Under the pieces are notes generated by a model that saw only the letters and a program-made list of their open reading frames with translations, searched no databases and had not been told where the DNA came from. DNA of 64,000 bases, taken from the NCBI RefSeq assembly GCF_000718555.1, contig NZ_JOAN01000015.1:186001-250000 (forward strand), given 5' to 3'. Positions 27,984-38,231 of this stretch are shown piece after piece (position 1 is the first letter of the stretch; the number at the start of each line of letters is the position of its first letter). The translations under genes were made by a program, and so were the position numbers. Source of the stretch: Micromonospora chokoriensis. GTDB lineage: Bacteria; Actinomycetota; Actinomycetes; Mycobacteriales; Micromonosporaceae.

Positions 27984-29690
27984 GTGGTGAGCAAGCGCTT
28001 CACCGCCCGTACGGTCGCGACCGCGGCAGTACTGGCACTTACGGCTACGGGGTTGGGAGTGCCGGCTAACGCCGCACCGACCAACTCCCGCACCTTCACC
28101 GTCGTTGCCGAGGATGGTGTCGCCGCCGAAACGGCCGTCGCCGCGATCCGGGCAGCCGGAGGCACAGTGGTGTCCCGGTCCGATGAGGTCGGCATGTTCC
28201 AGGTCAGCAGCGACCGGGCCGACTTCGCGGCCAGGGCGACCGCCGCGCCGACGCTGATCGGCGTCGCCGAGCAGAAGGCCATCGGCCGCAAGCCGAAGCT
28301 GGACCGGGTCGAGCAGGAGCACGTGACGGCGACGTCGGCGGGGGCCGCAGCCCGCCGCGGAACCAAGATGGACCCGCTCGACGACAAGCTGTGGGGCCTC
28401 GAGATGATCCGGGCCGACAAGGCCCGCAAGATCGAGCCGGGCGACCGTCGGGTGACCGTCGGTGTGCTGGACACCGGCGTCGACGCCGGCCACCCAGACA
28501 TCGCACCCAACTTCAACTGGGCGCTGTCGCGTAACTTCGCACCCGACCTCACCGACGTGGACGGCCCCTGCGAGGTGCCGAGCTGCCTCGACGCGGTCGG
28601 CACCGACGACGGCGGGCACGGCACCCACGTGGCCGGCACCATCGGCGCCGCGGCCAACGGCTTCGGCCTCTCCGGCGTTGCCCCGAACATCTCGCTGGTC
28701 GAGCTCAAGGGTGGCCAGGACTCGGGCTACTTCTTCCTCGACCCGGTGGTCAACGCCCTGGTCTATGCCGGCCGGTCCGGCATCGACGTGGTCAACATGT
28801 CGTTCTACGTCGACCCGTGGCTCTACAACTGCACCGCCAACCCGGCTGACTCCCCGGAGGACCAGGCCGAGCAGCGGGCCATCATCAAGGCGATGAAGCG
28901 GGCGCTGATCTTCGCCCACAACAAGGGCGTCACCCTGGTTGGTGCGCTCGGCAACAACAACGAGGACCTGGGCGCTCCGCGTATCGACGAATCGAGCCCG
29001 GACTACGGCGCCGACCCGTACCCCCGGCCGATCGACAACAACAGCTGCTGGGACCTGCCTGCCGAAGGTCCGCACGTCATCGGCGTGTCGTCGGTCGGCC
29101 CGTCCGGCAAGAAGGCGGACTTCTCCAACTACGGCACCGAGCAGATTTCGGTTGCCGCGCCCGGTGGATTCGCGCGGGACGGCTTCGGGACCCCGACGTA
29201 CAACACCCCCGGCAACCGGATCCTCTCCAGCTACCCGCTGAAGGTGCTCCAGGAGGAGCCCATCTCCCTCACCATCCCGGACCCCAAGGTGGACGCGGAC
29301 GGCAACATTGATCCGCGTGTCGCCACGAGCGTGTTCAAGGAGTGCAAGGCCAACGGTGAGTGCGGCTACTACACCTACCTCCAGGGCACCTCGATGGCGT
29401 CCCCGCACGCCGCCGGCGTCGCCGCGCTGATCGTCAGCCGGTACGGCAAGCCGCAGGGCCGGGCTGGCTTCGGGATGTCGCCGGACCAGGTCGAGCAGCA
29501 CCTCTACCGCACGGCCGCCGAGCACGCATGCCCGGAGCCGCGCCTCCAGCAGTACCGCAATGAGGGCCGGGACGAGACCTACGACGCGTACTGCGCCGGT
29601 GGGGTCAACTTCAACGGCTTCTACGGCTACGGGATTGTCGACGCCTACGCGGCGGTGAAGACCCCGCTCAAGCCGAACGCCCGCCCGTAA
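27984..29690 (+). CDS. Secreted subtilisin-like (S8) serine protease
   Basis: 568 residues. The signal peptide ends at about ANA (residue 30), followed by an inhibitor-like propeptide (TVVAEDG...). The catalytic triad is D164 in GVLDTGVDAGHPD, H213 in GGHGTHVAGT and S471 in LQGTSMASPHAAGV, with an N326-type oxyanion region in GALGNNNED. Inserts between triad motifs carry extra cysteines. The start is GTG 27984 (GTG 27987 also possible) after GAGAGG; the nearby ATG is out of frame. A strong terminator follows. Confidence 0.95.
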   Translation: MVSKRFTARTVATAAVLALTATGLGVPANAAPTNSRTFTVVAEDGVAAETAVAAIRAAGGTVVSRSDEVGMFQVSSDRADFAARATAAPTLIGVAEQKAIGRKPKLDRVEQEHVTATSAGAAARRGTKMDPLDDKLWGLEMIRADKARKIEPGDRRVTVGVLDTGVDAGHPDIAPNFNWALSRNFAPDLTDVDGPCEVPSCLDAVGTDDGGHGTHVAGTIGAAANGFGLSGVAPNISLVELKGGQDSGYFFLDPVVNALVYAGRSGIDVVNMSFYVDPWLYNCTANPADSPEDQAEQRAIIKAMKRALIFAHNKGVTLVGALGNNNEDLGAPRIDESSPDYGADPYPRPIDNNSCWDLPAEGPHVIGVSSVGPSGKKADFSNYGTEQISVAAPGGFARDGFGTPTYNTPGNRILSSYPLKVLQEEPISLTIPDPKVDADGNIDPRVATSVFKECKANGECGYYTYLQGTSMASPHAAGVAALIVSRYGKPQGRAGFGMSPDQVEQHLYRTAAEHACPEPRLQQYRNEGRDETYDAYCAGGVNFNGFYGYGIVDAYAAVKTPLKPNARP

Positions 29691-29732
29691 AGCACATCGC
29701 ACTGCCGAGGTGGCCTCACCGCCACCGCCCGG

Positions 29733-29760
29733 GGCCCGGTCGACGCTCGTCGACCGGGCC
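29733..29760 (+). terminator. Terminator after the S8 protease
   Basis: GGCCCGGTCGACG pairs with CGTCGACCGGGCC (13-bp arms; in practice a 12-bp stem with a 4-base loop) 42 bp past the stop, followed by TT. Confidence 0.85.
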
Positions 29761-29809
29761 TTGTGCTCGCCCGGGCCTGCTACAACGCCCATCGCTCAGC
29801 ACCGGTCAT

Positions 29810-29884
29810 GATCGACTCGTCTTCCGTGAAGGCGCGGTGTTGGTGCCGGAAGGATGGCGCGGTTTCCAGGAACCCGAGTCGATC
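29810..29884. repeat. Palindromic repeat element, copy A
   Basis: GATCGACTCGTCTTCC (29810-29825) pairs with GGAACCCGAGTCGATC (29869-29884), 14 of 16 positions. Its right end shares 18 identical bases, CAGGAACCCGAGTCGATC, with copy B at 31332-31406. Confidence 0.7.
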
Positions 29885-29888
29885 CTGG

Positions 29889-31166
29889 TCATCTGGACGA
29901 TCCCTGTCGCCAGCCGCGGCTAACCAGCGCGTCGCGTACCTCTCGAAGCACCGCCGGGAACTCGCCGTGCAGCCGTCGGCTGGTCACGTGCAGGACCAGC
30001 CAACCCGCAGCGACCAGATGATTCAGCCGACGGCGATCGCGGTGCAGCTGCTCTACGTCGGAGTGCCACTTCCCGTCGTACTCGACCGCTACCCGATAGT
30101 GCGGCCAGGCCAGATCGGGATGCAGGACAATGCCGCTAGGCAGGCGTATCGGATGTTGAACCACTGGGCGCGGCAGCCCGCCCAGCACCAACCGCACGCG
30201 CAGGTGCGACTCCGGTGGAGATTCTGCTCCGCCGTCGGCCAGGTCGAAGACCCAACGTGCTCGTCGTCCACCGGGCCGGTCGGCATTGCGGGCAGCCATG
30301 GCGGCCAGCGTGTCGCGATCGGTCAGCCCCTGCCCCAACAGCGAGTCGACGATCGCGACTGCCCGGACCGGATCAAGCCAGACAGCCGTTTCCCAGGCGG
30401 CCCGCCCCGGGTCGGATCGGGGGATTGGAAGGTCCCGCTCCCTGGACCCGTGTGGCCTGGCCGCCGCCCACCCATCGCCCCGACCGGTCATCACCAGGCC
30501 CCCTGCTCCGACGGGCATGGCGGCTGGGCGGGAAAGTCGCCGTACTGGGCGTGGTGGCATTCCGCCGGCAGGTGGGTGCCCTACTTCCACAGGTCGCGCT
30601 GCATCACGTGGACGTCCAGCGCTCGACGGCCGCTCTGCGTCCGGCATTCGTTCTGCACCCGGCGTTCGGCCTGCGTCTAGCGGTCGGATGGCGGCTGAAT
30701 GATGTCCTGAAGTCGGCGGGCGGCTCGTGTCCGGTGGTCGGCCTGATGGTCGTCTTGTGCCGGCCGGTCTTCGTGTGGATGGTGCCGCCGGATCAGGGGT
30801 CTCGCTCGACGTGAGCGGGGTGATGGCGTTGACGTGCACGCTGAGGCCGCGCTGTGAGCCGACCCGTAGCGATCGGGGCACGAGGACGTGCACCTCGTCG
30901 GTGAAGCTCGCGGCGTGTTCGACGCCGTGCAGATAGGCGGCCGACGGGCCGCCGACCACCACGCCGGGCGGAAGCCGGAGGAGGGCGGCGCGACAGGCGA
31001 GGGCGTGGTCCCGTTCCAGCCGCGAATCGGCGTAGATGTCGTGGCGCAACCGCACCCAGGCCGAGTTGCGCAGTTGATGTTCGGTGAGCAGGCCGTCCCG
31101 GACAGCGTCGGAGCCGCGGAAGACCTGCCAGGTCAGGGCAGCGGGGCGATGCGGACGTGGTGGCAT
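29889..31166 (-). CDS. AbiEi-like / DUF559 domain protein with a low-complexity insert
   Basis: 425 residues from ATG at 31166. The first about 110 residues resemble an AbiEi-type winged helix (LLTEHQLRNSAWVRLRHDIYA, then GVVVGGPSAAYLHGVE). The C-terminal 110 residues are DUF559-like, with HPDLAWPHYRVAVEYDGKWH and HRDRRRLNHLVAAGWLVLHV, a PD-(D/E)XK-type nuclease core. Between them lie about 110 residues of Arg/Pro/Ala repeats (RPxxAGRxP), absent from usual members. The function is unproven; a defence or toxin-antitoxin link is speculative. It lies between two repeat elements. Confidence 0.75.
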   Translation of the reverse strand: MPPRPHRPAALTWQVFRGSDAVRDGLLTEHQLRNSAWVRLRHDIYADSRLERDHALACRAALLRLPPGVVVGGPSAAYLHGVEHAASFTDEVHVLVPRSLRVGSQRGLSVHVNAITPLTSSETPDPAAPSTRRPAGTRRPSGRPPDTSRPPTSGHHSAAIRPLDAGRTPGAERMPDAERPSSAGRPRDAARPVEVGHPPAGGMPPRPVRRLSRPAAMPVGAGGLVMTGRGDGWAAARPHGSRERDLPIPRSDPGRAAWETAVWLDPVRAVAIVDSLLGQGLTDRDTLAAMAARNADRPGGRRARWVFDLADGGAESPPESHLRVRLVLGGLPRPVVQHPIRLPSGIVLHPDLAWPHYRVAVEYDGKWHSDVEQLHRDRRRLNHLVAAGWLVLHVTSRRLHGEFPAVLREVRDALVSRGWRQGSSR

Positions 31167-31331
31167 GTCGAGCAGCCTGCCGACTGCGGGCGGGCCGCCG
31201 AAACCCCTGTGGACAACCCGACCTGCGCGCGCCGCCGCACCTGTGGACAACCACGAATCCACAGGCTGATCATGCTATGGCGTCAGCCGGATCGACTGAC
31301 CAATCAGACATTCGGCCCGCCGACGGGCGGT

Positions 31332-31406
31332 GATCCACTCGCGTTCCTGTAAGTCGGGTGGTCCCTGTTGCCGGGACACCGCGACTTACAGGAACCCGAG
31401 TCGATC
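31332..31406. repeat. Palindromic repeat element, copy B
   Basis: The left arm 31332-31356 pairs with the right arm 31382-31406 at 23 of 25 positions; the inner GTTCCTGTAAGTCG pairs perfectly. It is the second copy of the element at 29810-29884. Confidence 0.75.
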
Positions 31407-31420
31407 AAGCCCTCAGGGGC

Positions 31421-31514
31421 GTGCGCGGGGCGGTGTGGTGGCGCGGGGCGGCGTGCGCGGGGCGGTGTGGTGGCGCGGGGCGGCGTGCGCGGGGCGGTGT
31501 GGTGGCGCGGGCGC
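31421..31514. repeat. 32-bp minisatellite, about 2.9 copies
   Basis: GTGCGCGGGGCGGTGTGGTG recurs at 31421, 31453 and 31485 with period 32. It lies just after copy B of the palindromic element and before the end of the IclR gene. Confidence 0.85.
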
Positions 31515-31532
31515 TAGGGGGCCGGCGCGGGG

Positions 31533-32288
31533 TCAGCTGAGGGCGGTGGTGATGGCTCTGGCGGCGGCCTGCACCTGGGGGCCGATCGTGTCGACGTCCA
31601 GCGGGGCCAGCGCGACCACGCCGACGCTGGCCTCCAAGCCGGGTACGCCGAGCACCGGCGCGGCCACCCCGTACGCCCCGGCCTGCAACTCTCCGCTGCT
31701 ACTCACCAGCTCTGCCACGCCGGCTCGACCGGCGAGGATCGCCCGGCCCGCCGCTCCCCGGTCCAGTGGGTGCCGTGCCCCGGCTCGGTACGCGACGTGG
31801 AACGACGTCCAACTCGGCTCGACCACGGCCAGAGCCACGCCCTCGCCACCCTCGACGACGGTCAGATGCGCGGTCGCGCCGGCCTGCTCGGCGAGGCGGC
31901 GGAGCGCGGGCAGCGCACCTTCGGCGAGCAGCGGCTGGGCTCGTCGGGCCAGGTGCAGCAATCCGGCACCGAGGCGCAGCCGACCGTCTCCGTCGCGGCG
32001 CAGCATGCCGTGCCCGGTCAGCGCGCTGACCAGCCGGTAGACGGCAGCTCGGCCGATGCCGAGCTGATTGGCGGCCTCGGTGACGGTCAGACCACCCGAG
32101 GCGTCGGCGACCAGGTGCAGCAGCCGTAACCCCCGGTCCAGCGTCTGCGACGTCTCCCCGCTCCGTCCGGCAGCGGCGTCGACCGGCCCGGAGGCTGCGT
32201 CGGCAGGGGCGGTGGGGTTGGCTGGCGTGTCACCGGAGCCACCGGAGCGTGCGGTCGCATCCACGACTGGCAGCGTACGACCCGGCAC
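31533..32288 (-). CDS. IclR-family transcriptional regulator
   Basis: 251 residues. After a flexible Ala/Pro-rich N-terminus comes the winged helix (TLDRGLRLLHLVADASGGLT, then LGIGRAAVYRLVSALTGHGM). The ligand domain has AVVEPSWTSFHVAYRAGARH and PLDRGAAGRAILAG, the usual IclR effector region. The target is unknown. GTG at 32288 is used; a later GTG could shorten the tail. It is divergent from cysS, 39 bp away. Confidence 0.9.
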   Translation of the reverse strand: MPGRTLPVVDATARSGGSGDTPANPTAPADAASGPVDAAAGRSGETSQTLDRGLRLLHLVADASGGLTVTEAANQLGIGRAAVYRLVSALTGHGMLRRDGDGRLRLGAGLLHLARRAQPLLAEGALPALRRLAEQAGATAHLTVVEGGEGVALAVVEPSWTSFHVAYRAGARHPLDRGAAGRAILAGRAGVAELVSSSGELQAGAYGVAAPVLGVPGLEASVGVVALAPLDVDTIGPQVQAAARAITTALS

Positions 32289-32315
32289 CGGCGGACCCGG
32301 ACAGGCGCGGACAGC

Positions 32316-32321
32316 TACCCT
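32316..32321 (+). promoter_or_regulatory. Possible -10 element of a leaderless cysS transcript
   Basis: TACCCT lies 6 bases before the GTG start at 32328, with no Shine-Dalgarno sequence between, so transcription may begin at the start codon. Confidence 0.35.
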
Positions 32322-32327
32322 TGTACG

Positions 32328-33743
32328 GTGACGCTACGCCTGTATGACACTGCCACCCGATCGGTGCGGGACTTCGTCCCGCGGGAAGCCGGCAAGGTGG
32401 GGGTCTACCTGTGTGGTCTCACGCTTCAGGCCCCGCCGCACATCGGTCACCTTCGCTCCGGCGTCAACTACGACGTCCTGCGCCGCTGGCTGTTGGCCGC
32501 CGGCTACGAGGTCACCTTCATTCGCAACCTGACCGACATCGACGACAAGATCCTGGTCAAGGCCGGCGAGCAGGGTCGACCGTTCTGGTCGATCGCGTAC
32601 GCCAACGAGCTGCTGCTCGCCGAGTCGTACCAGGCGTTGAACGTGTTGGCGCCCACCTACGAGCCGCGCGCCACCGGGCACATCCCCGAGATGCACGAGC
32701 TGATCACGAAGTTGATCGCCGACGGGCATGCGTACCCGGCGAGTGACGGCTCCGGCGACGTCTACTTCGACGTGGCGTCCTGGCCGGCGTACGGGTCGTT
32801 GTCGGGTCAATCCCCGGACGCCATGCAGTCCGCCGGCGACGCCCCCGATCGGGGCAAGCGGGACCCGCGCGACTTCGCGCTCTGGAAGGGTGCCAAACCG
32901 GACGAGCCGGCGGACGCCTACTGGCCGTCGCCGTGGGGCCTGGGCCGCCCGGGCTGGCACATCGAGTGCTCGGCGATGTGCTGGCGGTATCTCGGCCCGG
33001 AGTTCGACATTCACGGTGGTGGGCTGGATCTGACGTTCCCGCACCACGAGAACGAGATCGCCCAGTCCCAGGCGGCCGGGTTGCCGTTCGCCCGCTACTG
33101 GGTGCACCACGGGCTGCTGAGCATCGGCGGGGCCAAGATGGGCAAGTCCGCCGGCAACGCGCTGGGCTTGGCGTACGTGGACTCGCTCGGGGTGCGGCCG
33201 GTGGACCTGCGCTACTACTACGCCGCCGCGCACTACCGCTCGGTGATCGACTACTCAGAGGATTCGCTGCGCGACGCGGCCACCGCGTACCGGCGGATCG
33301 AGGGTTTCGTGCAGCGGGCCGTCGAACGCGTCGGTGCCGGGCAGCCCGGTGAGCTGCCCGGCGGCTTCGTAGCGGCGATGAACGACGACCTCAACACGTC
33401 CGCCGCCCTGGCCGTGCTCCAACAGCACATCCGGGACGGCAACACCGCGCTGAGCGTCGGCGACGATGTGACCGTCCGCACCACGCTGGCCGCAGTGCGG
33501 GCAATGCTGGATATCCTCGGGATCGACCCCCTCGACCCGGCCTGGACCGGTGGCGGCCGATCGGATGATCTGCGTGCCGTGGTGGACTCCCTGATCGCGC
33601 TGGCCCTGGAGCAGCGCGCGCAGGCCCGGGGCCGCAAGGACTGGGCCGCCGCCGACGCGGTACGGGACCAGCTCAAGCTGGCCGGCGTGGTGGTCGAGGA
33701 CACCCCCCAGGGCCCCCGTTGGACTATTGGAGAGCAGGACTGA
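32328..33743 (+). CDS. cysS: Cysteinyl-tRNA synthetase
   Basis: 471 residues, class I synthetase charging tRNA-Cys. HIGH motif in [11 protein letters not shown], zinc-binding Cys in [35 protein letters not shown] and the KMSKS-type loop as KMGKS. The C-terminal anticodon-binding region ends with [22 protein letters not shown]. The length fits. The start is GTG 32328. It overlaps rlmB by one base. In mycobacteria this pair directly follows ispF. Confidence 0.95.
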   Translation: MTLRLYDTATRSVRDFVPREAGKVGVYLCGLTLQAPPHIGHLRSGVNYDVLRRWLLAAGYEVTFIRNLTDIDDKILVKAGEQGRPFWSIAYANELLLAESYQALNVLAPTYEPRATGHIPEMHELITKLIADGHAYPASDGSGDVYFDVASWPAYGSLSGQSPDAMQSAGDAPDRGKRDPRDFALWKGAKPDEPADAYWPSPWGLGRPGWHIECSAMCWRYLGPEFDIHGGGLDLTFPHHENEIAQSQAAGLPFARYWVHHGLLSIGGAKMGKSAGNALGLAYVDSLGVRPVDLRYYYAAAHYRSVIDYSEDSLRDAATAYRRIEGFVQRAVERVGAGQPGELPGGFVAAMNDDLNTSAALAVLQQHIRDGNTALSVGDDVTVRTTLAAVRAMLDILGIDPLDPAWTGGGRSDDLRAVVDSLIALALEQRAQARGRKDWAAADAVRDQLKLAGVVVEDTPQGPRWTIGEQD

Positions 33744-34876
33744 TGGCCGGCAACTCGCAGCGCCGTGGCCGGCGACTGACGTCGAAGGCAGGCGCCCCCA
33801 AGGGCACCGGTGGCAAGAACAAGGACTCGTTGGCCGGGCGGGGTCGCACCCTGCCCGCGGACGAGCGGCCGTGGCACAAGGGCTACTCGGGCACCGAGAA
33901 GCTGCCCCAGCGCACCGCCTGGAAGCAGGACAAGGAGCGCCGCGCGGCGGCCGAGGAGGGGCGTGCCCCGAAGATCGGTCAGCCGGGCAGCAAGGACACC
34001 ACCTGGGGTCGGGGCGGCGGTCGGGGCGTACCGGTCGGTCGTGGTGGTGCCACCGGCGGTCGGGGCGGCAAGCCCACCGGGCGGTCTGGCCCCCGGGTCA
34101 CGCCGGGGCGCAAGTCCAACCCGTCCAAGGACTCCCCGGAGCTGTTGGTCGGGCGTAACCCGGTGCTGGAGGCGCTGCGCGCCAACGTGCCGGCAACGGC
34201 GCTCTACACCGCCCAGGGCATCGACATGGACGACCGGATCAACGAGATCATCCGGACCGCCGCCGACCGGGGCATCGCCAACCTGGAGATCAGCCGCGCC
34301 GAGCTGGACCGGATGACCGGCGGGGTGCTGCACCAGGGCGTCGGGTTGCAGGTGCCGCCCTTCGCGTACCAGCCGTTCGAGGACATGGTCGTCGCCGCGA
34401 TGGAGCAGCAGGCCCCGCTGCTGGTCGCGCTTGACGGTGTCACCGACCCGCGCAACCTGGGTGCCGTGATCCGGTCGGCTGCCGCATTCGGCGCGCAGGG
34501 TGTCTTCGTACCCGAGCGTCGTGCCGCCGGGATCACCGCGACCGCCTGGCGGACCAGCGCCGGCGCGGCCGCGCGAGTGCCTGTGGCGCAGGTGACCAAC
34601 CTGACCCGGTCGCTGAAGGCCTGCCGGGACGCCGGCTTCATGGTCGTCGGCCTGGACGCCGACGGCGACACCGACCTCTACAACCTGGAGGCCGCGGTCG
34701 GCCCGCTGGTGGTGGTGGTCGGTTCCGAGGGGCGTGGTCTTTCCCGCCTGGTCGGGGAGACCTGCGACCTGACCGTCAGCATTCCGATGATCTCCGAGGT
34801 CGAGTCCCTCAACGCCAGCGTGGCCGCAGCGGTCGCCCTGGCCGAGGTCGCCCGCCGGCGCTCCGCAGAGCTGTAG
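33743..34876 (+). CDS. rlmB: 23S rRNA 2'-O-methyltransferase RlmB-type (SpoU family)
   Basis: 377 residues. A basic Gly/Arg/Lys-rich tail of about 130 residues is followed by the substrate-binding domain (LLVGRNPVLEALRANVPA) and the SPOUT catalytic domain with DGVTDPRNLGAVIRSAAAFG, VVVGSEGRGLSRL and IPMISEVESLNASVAAAV. The last three are the knot-forming motifs. It methylates 23S rRNA at the G2251-equivalent in other bacteria. ATG 33743 overlaps the cysS stop (TGATG), so translation is coupled. Confidence 0.93.
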   Translation: MAGNSQRRGRRLTSKAGAPKGTGGKNKDSLAGRGRTLPADERPWHKGYSGTEKLPQRTAWKQDKERRAAAEEGRAPKIGQPGSKDTTWGRGGGRGVPVGRGGATGGRGGKPTGRSGPRVTPGRKSNPSKDSPELLVGRNPVLEALRANVPATALYTAQGIDMDDRINEIIRTAADRGIANLEISRAELDRMTGGVLHQGVGLQVPPFAYQPFEDMVVAAMEQQAPLLVALDGVTDPRNLGAVIRSAAAFGAQGVFVPERRAAGITATAWRTSAGAAARVPVAQVTNLTRSLKACRDAGFMVVGLDADGDTDLYNLEAAVGPLVVVVGSEGRGLSRLVGETCDLTVSIPMISEVESLNASVAAAVALAEVARRRSAEL

Positions 34877-34888
34877 CGCACGCCGAGG

Positions 34889-34924
34889 AAGGCCCCCTCC
34901 CGCTTCAGCGCGGGAGGGGGCCTT
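34889..34924 (+). terminator. Terminator after rlmB
   Basis: A perfect 15-bp stem AAGGCCCCCTCCCGC / GCGGGAGGGGGCCTT with a 6-base loop begins 12 bp past the stop. Confidence 0.92.
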
Positions 34925-34953
34925 CGTCGTCAACTCTGAAGATCAGCGGTACG

Positions 34954-34993
34954 ACGAGAGGGGCGGCCCGCCGCAGCGGACCGCCCCTCTCGT
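34954..34993 (-). terminator. Terminator after msiK
   Basis: Perfect 13-bp arms ACGAGAGGGGCGG (34954-34966) and CCGCCCCTCTCGT (34981-34993) lie just past the end of the minus-strand ATPase gene. It sits back-to-back with the rlmB terminator. Confidence 0.88.
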
Positions 34994-35006
34994 GTACGGC
35001 GTTACG

Positions 35007-36098
<1,092 letters not shown>

Positions 36099-36440
36099 GG
36101 TGAAGCGCTTCCTTTCACCGGCAGGAACGTGCCGGACGATCCGAGTGAAGGAGCAACCGGCACGTGTCCGTGCCGGTCAGCGGACGGCGGCCCGGTCGCG
36201 GGGGCGCCGGGTTGTCGTCCGTGTCAGTGAACCGTAAACGGGTTTCACCTTGCTGCCAAGGCGGGGGACCGCCGAACGTGCTACCCGGGGCTACGCATTC
36301 CGGTCACTCGGGCACGGTCAGACATCAATCGACGCCACGTCCACCCGGCAAGGCGTCGGGTTAATGACGATTCCCGTGGTCGGGAGGCATCGCGAGCGGG
36401 ATAACCGGACGTCAGTCGCTATGCTGGCCTCGACACACGC
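36099..36440. other. Promoter and leader region of msiK; upstream of tRNA-Thr
   Basis: 342 bp without a convincing gene. The leader of msiK contains two GC hairpins: CCGGCA(6)TGCCGG at 36118-36135 and ACCGGCAC(6)GTGCCGGT at 36156-36177. The half next to the tRNA gene holds its promoter. Confidence 0.5.
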
Positions 36441-36517
36441 GCCCCTGTAGCTCAGCTGGCCAGAGCACTCGCCTTGTAAGCGAGATGTCGCCGGTTCGAT
36501 CCCGGCCGGGGGCTCCA
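36441..36517 (+). tRNA. tRNA-Thr (UGU)
   Basis: 77 bases including encoded CCA. It folds into a full cloverleaf: acceptor GCCCCTG/CGGGGGC (one G-T pair), D arm GCTC/GAGC, anticodon stem CTCGC/GCGAG with loop CTTGTAA (anticodon TGT, reading ACA), T arm GCCGG TTCGATC CCGGC. Confidence 0.95.
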
Positions 36518-36957
36518 ATTCCATCAGGCATTTCCCGATGGGCACCGCCCGAGTCGTCCGGTCGGCAGCAATGGGACTCACACCAGCTTGCCGACCGCCC
36601 GACGCATCGCGTCGAGGTTGGCGCGAGCGTGGACCTTGAGCGTGATCTTCACGTCGGCGTGCTCAGGCGAAGGCGATGAACGGCAGCGTGGTGTGCCACA
36701 GCACTGCGATGTGGTGCTGCGCCCGGTTCGTGCCGACCGCACGGAAGGTCGGCGTGACGCCGGCACGGGTCACGCCGGTGACGGTTGCGCCGACGGCACG
36801 GGCGGCGTGATGACACGCGGTGGTGAAACGGCCCAAGTCCGCTCGGTAGCTGGAGCGCCGCCCGAAGCTGGTGGCTCCGGGCGGCAGCTGCCTGGTCGGG
36901 CTCCGTGGTCGTCGCGGTGGTGCAGGCCGCTATCCGGTCCGGCCGAGAACCCGACAG
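36518..36957. other. Degenerate region downstream of tRNA-Thr
   Basis: 440 bp with no intact gene. It holds the integrase C-terminal remnant at 36578-36664. The rest has no recognisable coding content and may be decayed element DNA. Confidence 0.55.
36578..36664 (-). pseudogene. Tyrosine recombinase (integrase) C-terminal remnant
   Basis: 28 in-frame residues containing HADVKITLKVHARANLDA and ending RRAVGKLV resemble the last helix region of phage-type integrases, where the catalytic Tyr sits in a pattern like T-x-x-x-Y-A-H-A. Here that position is His, and the upstream frame lacks integrase motifs. It lies 61 bp from tRNA-Thr, a common integration site. The match is short. Confidence 0.5.
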
Positions 36958-38223
36958 TCAGATGTTCAGCGGGCCGCCGTTGCGAAGGGCGTCGTCCTTG
37001 ATCGCGATGAGATTCGCGGAGACGTATGGGATGTTGTGGGTCTGGTGCCATTCGCTCGGGAAGTACGTCACCAGCCGCGATGCCTGGAATCGGCACTTGA
37101 TTTCAGGCACGAAGCGAGAATAGTTGGCGTCCGTGAAATACCAGAACGAGTTCTCGTTGTAGAACGCGACGTGCGTGGGATCCTGGTAAGCACCCCGACC
37201 ATCGGTGCTGGGTGTCAGCGACAACAGCATCCCGTTCGGCGCGAGCAGTCGATACAACTCGTTGAACAGTGCGATCTTATCCGGGATGTGCTCCAGGAAA
37301 TCCGCGGCCCTGATGACTCCGACGCTGCTGTCCGGCAGGTCGACTCCTTTTGTTATGTCGCAGACCATGTCGACGCCCGCGCCGTCGTGGTAGTCCAGAC
37401 CGAGGTAGCCCTCCGGCTTGTTGTGGGCGGCACCCAGGTCGAGCGCCAGGAGTCCCTGCCGCCGCGACCAAGCCAGCGCATTCTGTTGAATGTTTCGGTC
37501 GTAGATTTCCACCGTACGCTGCTGGATTCGGGCATTCATATCCGGAATGCGTTGAGTGTTCTTGGCATGCATGCGCTGCAGGTACAGGCACTTCTCTATG
37601 TGATGGAACTCGCTCACCTGGTACATCCGAGCCATAAGATCGGCGTCGTCCGCGACATCGAGCGAATCGTCGTAACCGCCGACCTTTTCGTAGATGTCCC
37701 GGCGGAAGGCCCGTACATGGTTCGGTGCGTACCAGATGTAGCTCACGTTGTGCGGCGTCGGCGGCATCGCCCGGCAGACCAGCACCTCCCGGCCGTCCAC
37801 CTTGTCGTCGTAGTGCCGCCAGCCGAATGAACTCGCGAAACGGTCTTCGCAGCGGCGGCCGTCCTCCTGAATCTGCGCGGTGTCGCTGTAGACGAACCCG
37901 ACCTCCGGGTTGGAGTCGAAGGCGTCGACGATCTCTTGCAGACAGTCGCTGCTGAGCAGGTCGTCGTCATCAAGCTCGACCAGGATGTCCCCGGCAGCCT
38001 CGGCGCAGGCGTACCCCTTCACGGCGCCAATGCCGTTGAGGTTGTCCTGGACAATGAGGCGGATCCGATCGTCGTGCTTCTCGGGCCGCCAGCGAGACCC
38101 CTGGTTCAGAACGACGACCCATTCCCAGTCGGTGAAGGTCTGTGCAAGCAGCGTCTGGAAACATTCGTCGATGAAGCGGGTGCGGTTGCTTCCCGTGAAG
38201 ACCGTTACGCGTGGTGTACGCAT
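36958..38223 (-). CDS. Fused family-2 glycosyltransferase and SAM-dependent methyltransferase
   Basis: 421 residues. Residues 1-225 are a GT-A glycosyltransferase (TVFTGSNRTRFIDECFQTLL, DxD region ILVELDDDDLLSSDCL). The C-terminal 170 residues are a class I methyltransferase with LLALDLGAAHNKPEGYLGLD, VDLPDSSVGVIRAADFLEHI and LYRLLAPNGMLL. ATG at 38223 has AGGTGAT 6 bases upstream, inside the end of the TPR lipoprotein gene. As last gene of the collagen-like operon, it probably adds and methylates a sugar on that protein (inference). Confidence 0.85.
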   Translation of the reverse strand: MRTPRVTVFTGSNRTRFIDECFQTLLAQTFTDWEWVVVLNQGSRWRPEKHDDRIRLIVQDNLNGIGAVKGYACAEAAGDILVELDDDDLLSSDCLQEIVDAFDSNPEVGFVYSDTAQIQEDGRRCEDRFASSFGWRHYDDKVDGREVLVCRAMPPTPHNVSYIWYAPNHVRAFRRDIYEKVGGYDDSLDVADDADLMARMYQVSEFHHIEKCLYLQRMHAKNTQRIPDMNARIQQRTVEIYDRNIQQNALAWSRRQGLLALDLGAAHNKPEGYLGLDYHDGAGVDMVCDITKGVDLPDSSVGVIRAADFLEHIPDKIALFNELYRLLAPNGMLLSLTPSTDGRGAYQDPTHVAFYNENSFWYFTDANYSRFVPEIKCRFQASRLVTYFPSEWHQTHNIPYVSANLIAIKDDALRNGGPLNI

Positions 38224-38231
38224 TGAGGCGA

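Larger units (their letters stand above)
31167..31532. other. Intergenic region with repeats
   Basis: 366 bp without a gene. It holds palindromic repeat copy B (31332-31406) and a 32-bp minisatellite (31421-31514). Confidence 0.6.

Noticed and set aside
31421..31514. 32-bp repeats as a CRISPR array
   Set aside because: The units are directly adjacent with no unique spacers and no cas genes are present; it is a minisatellite.
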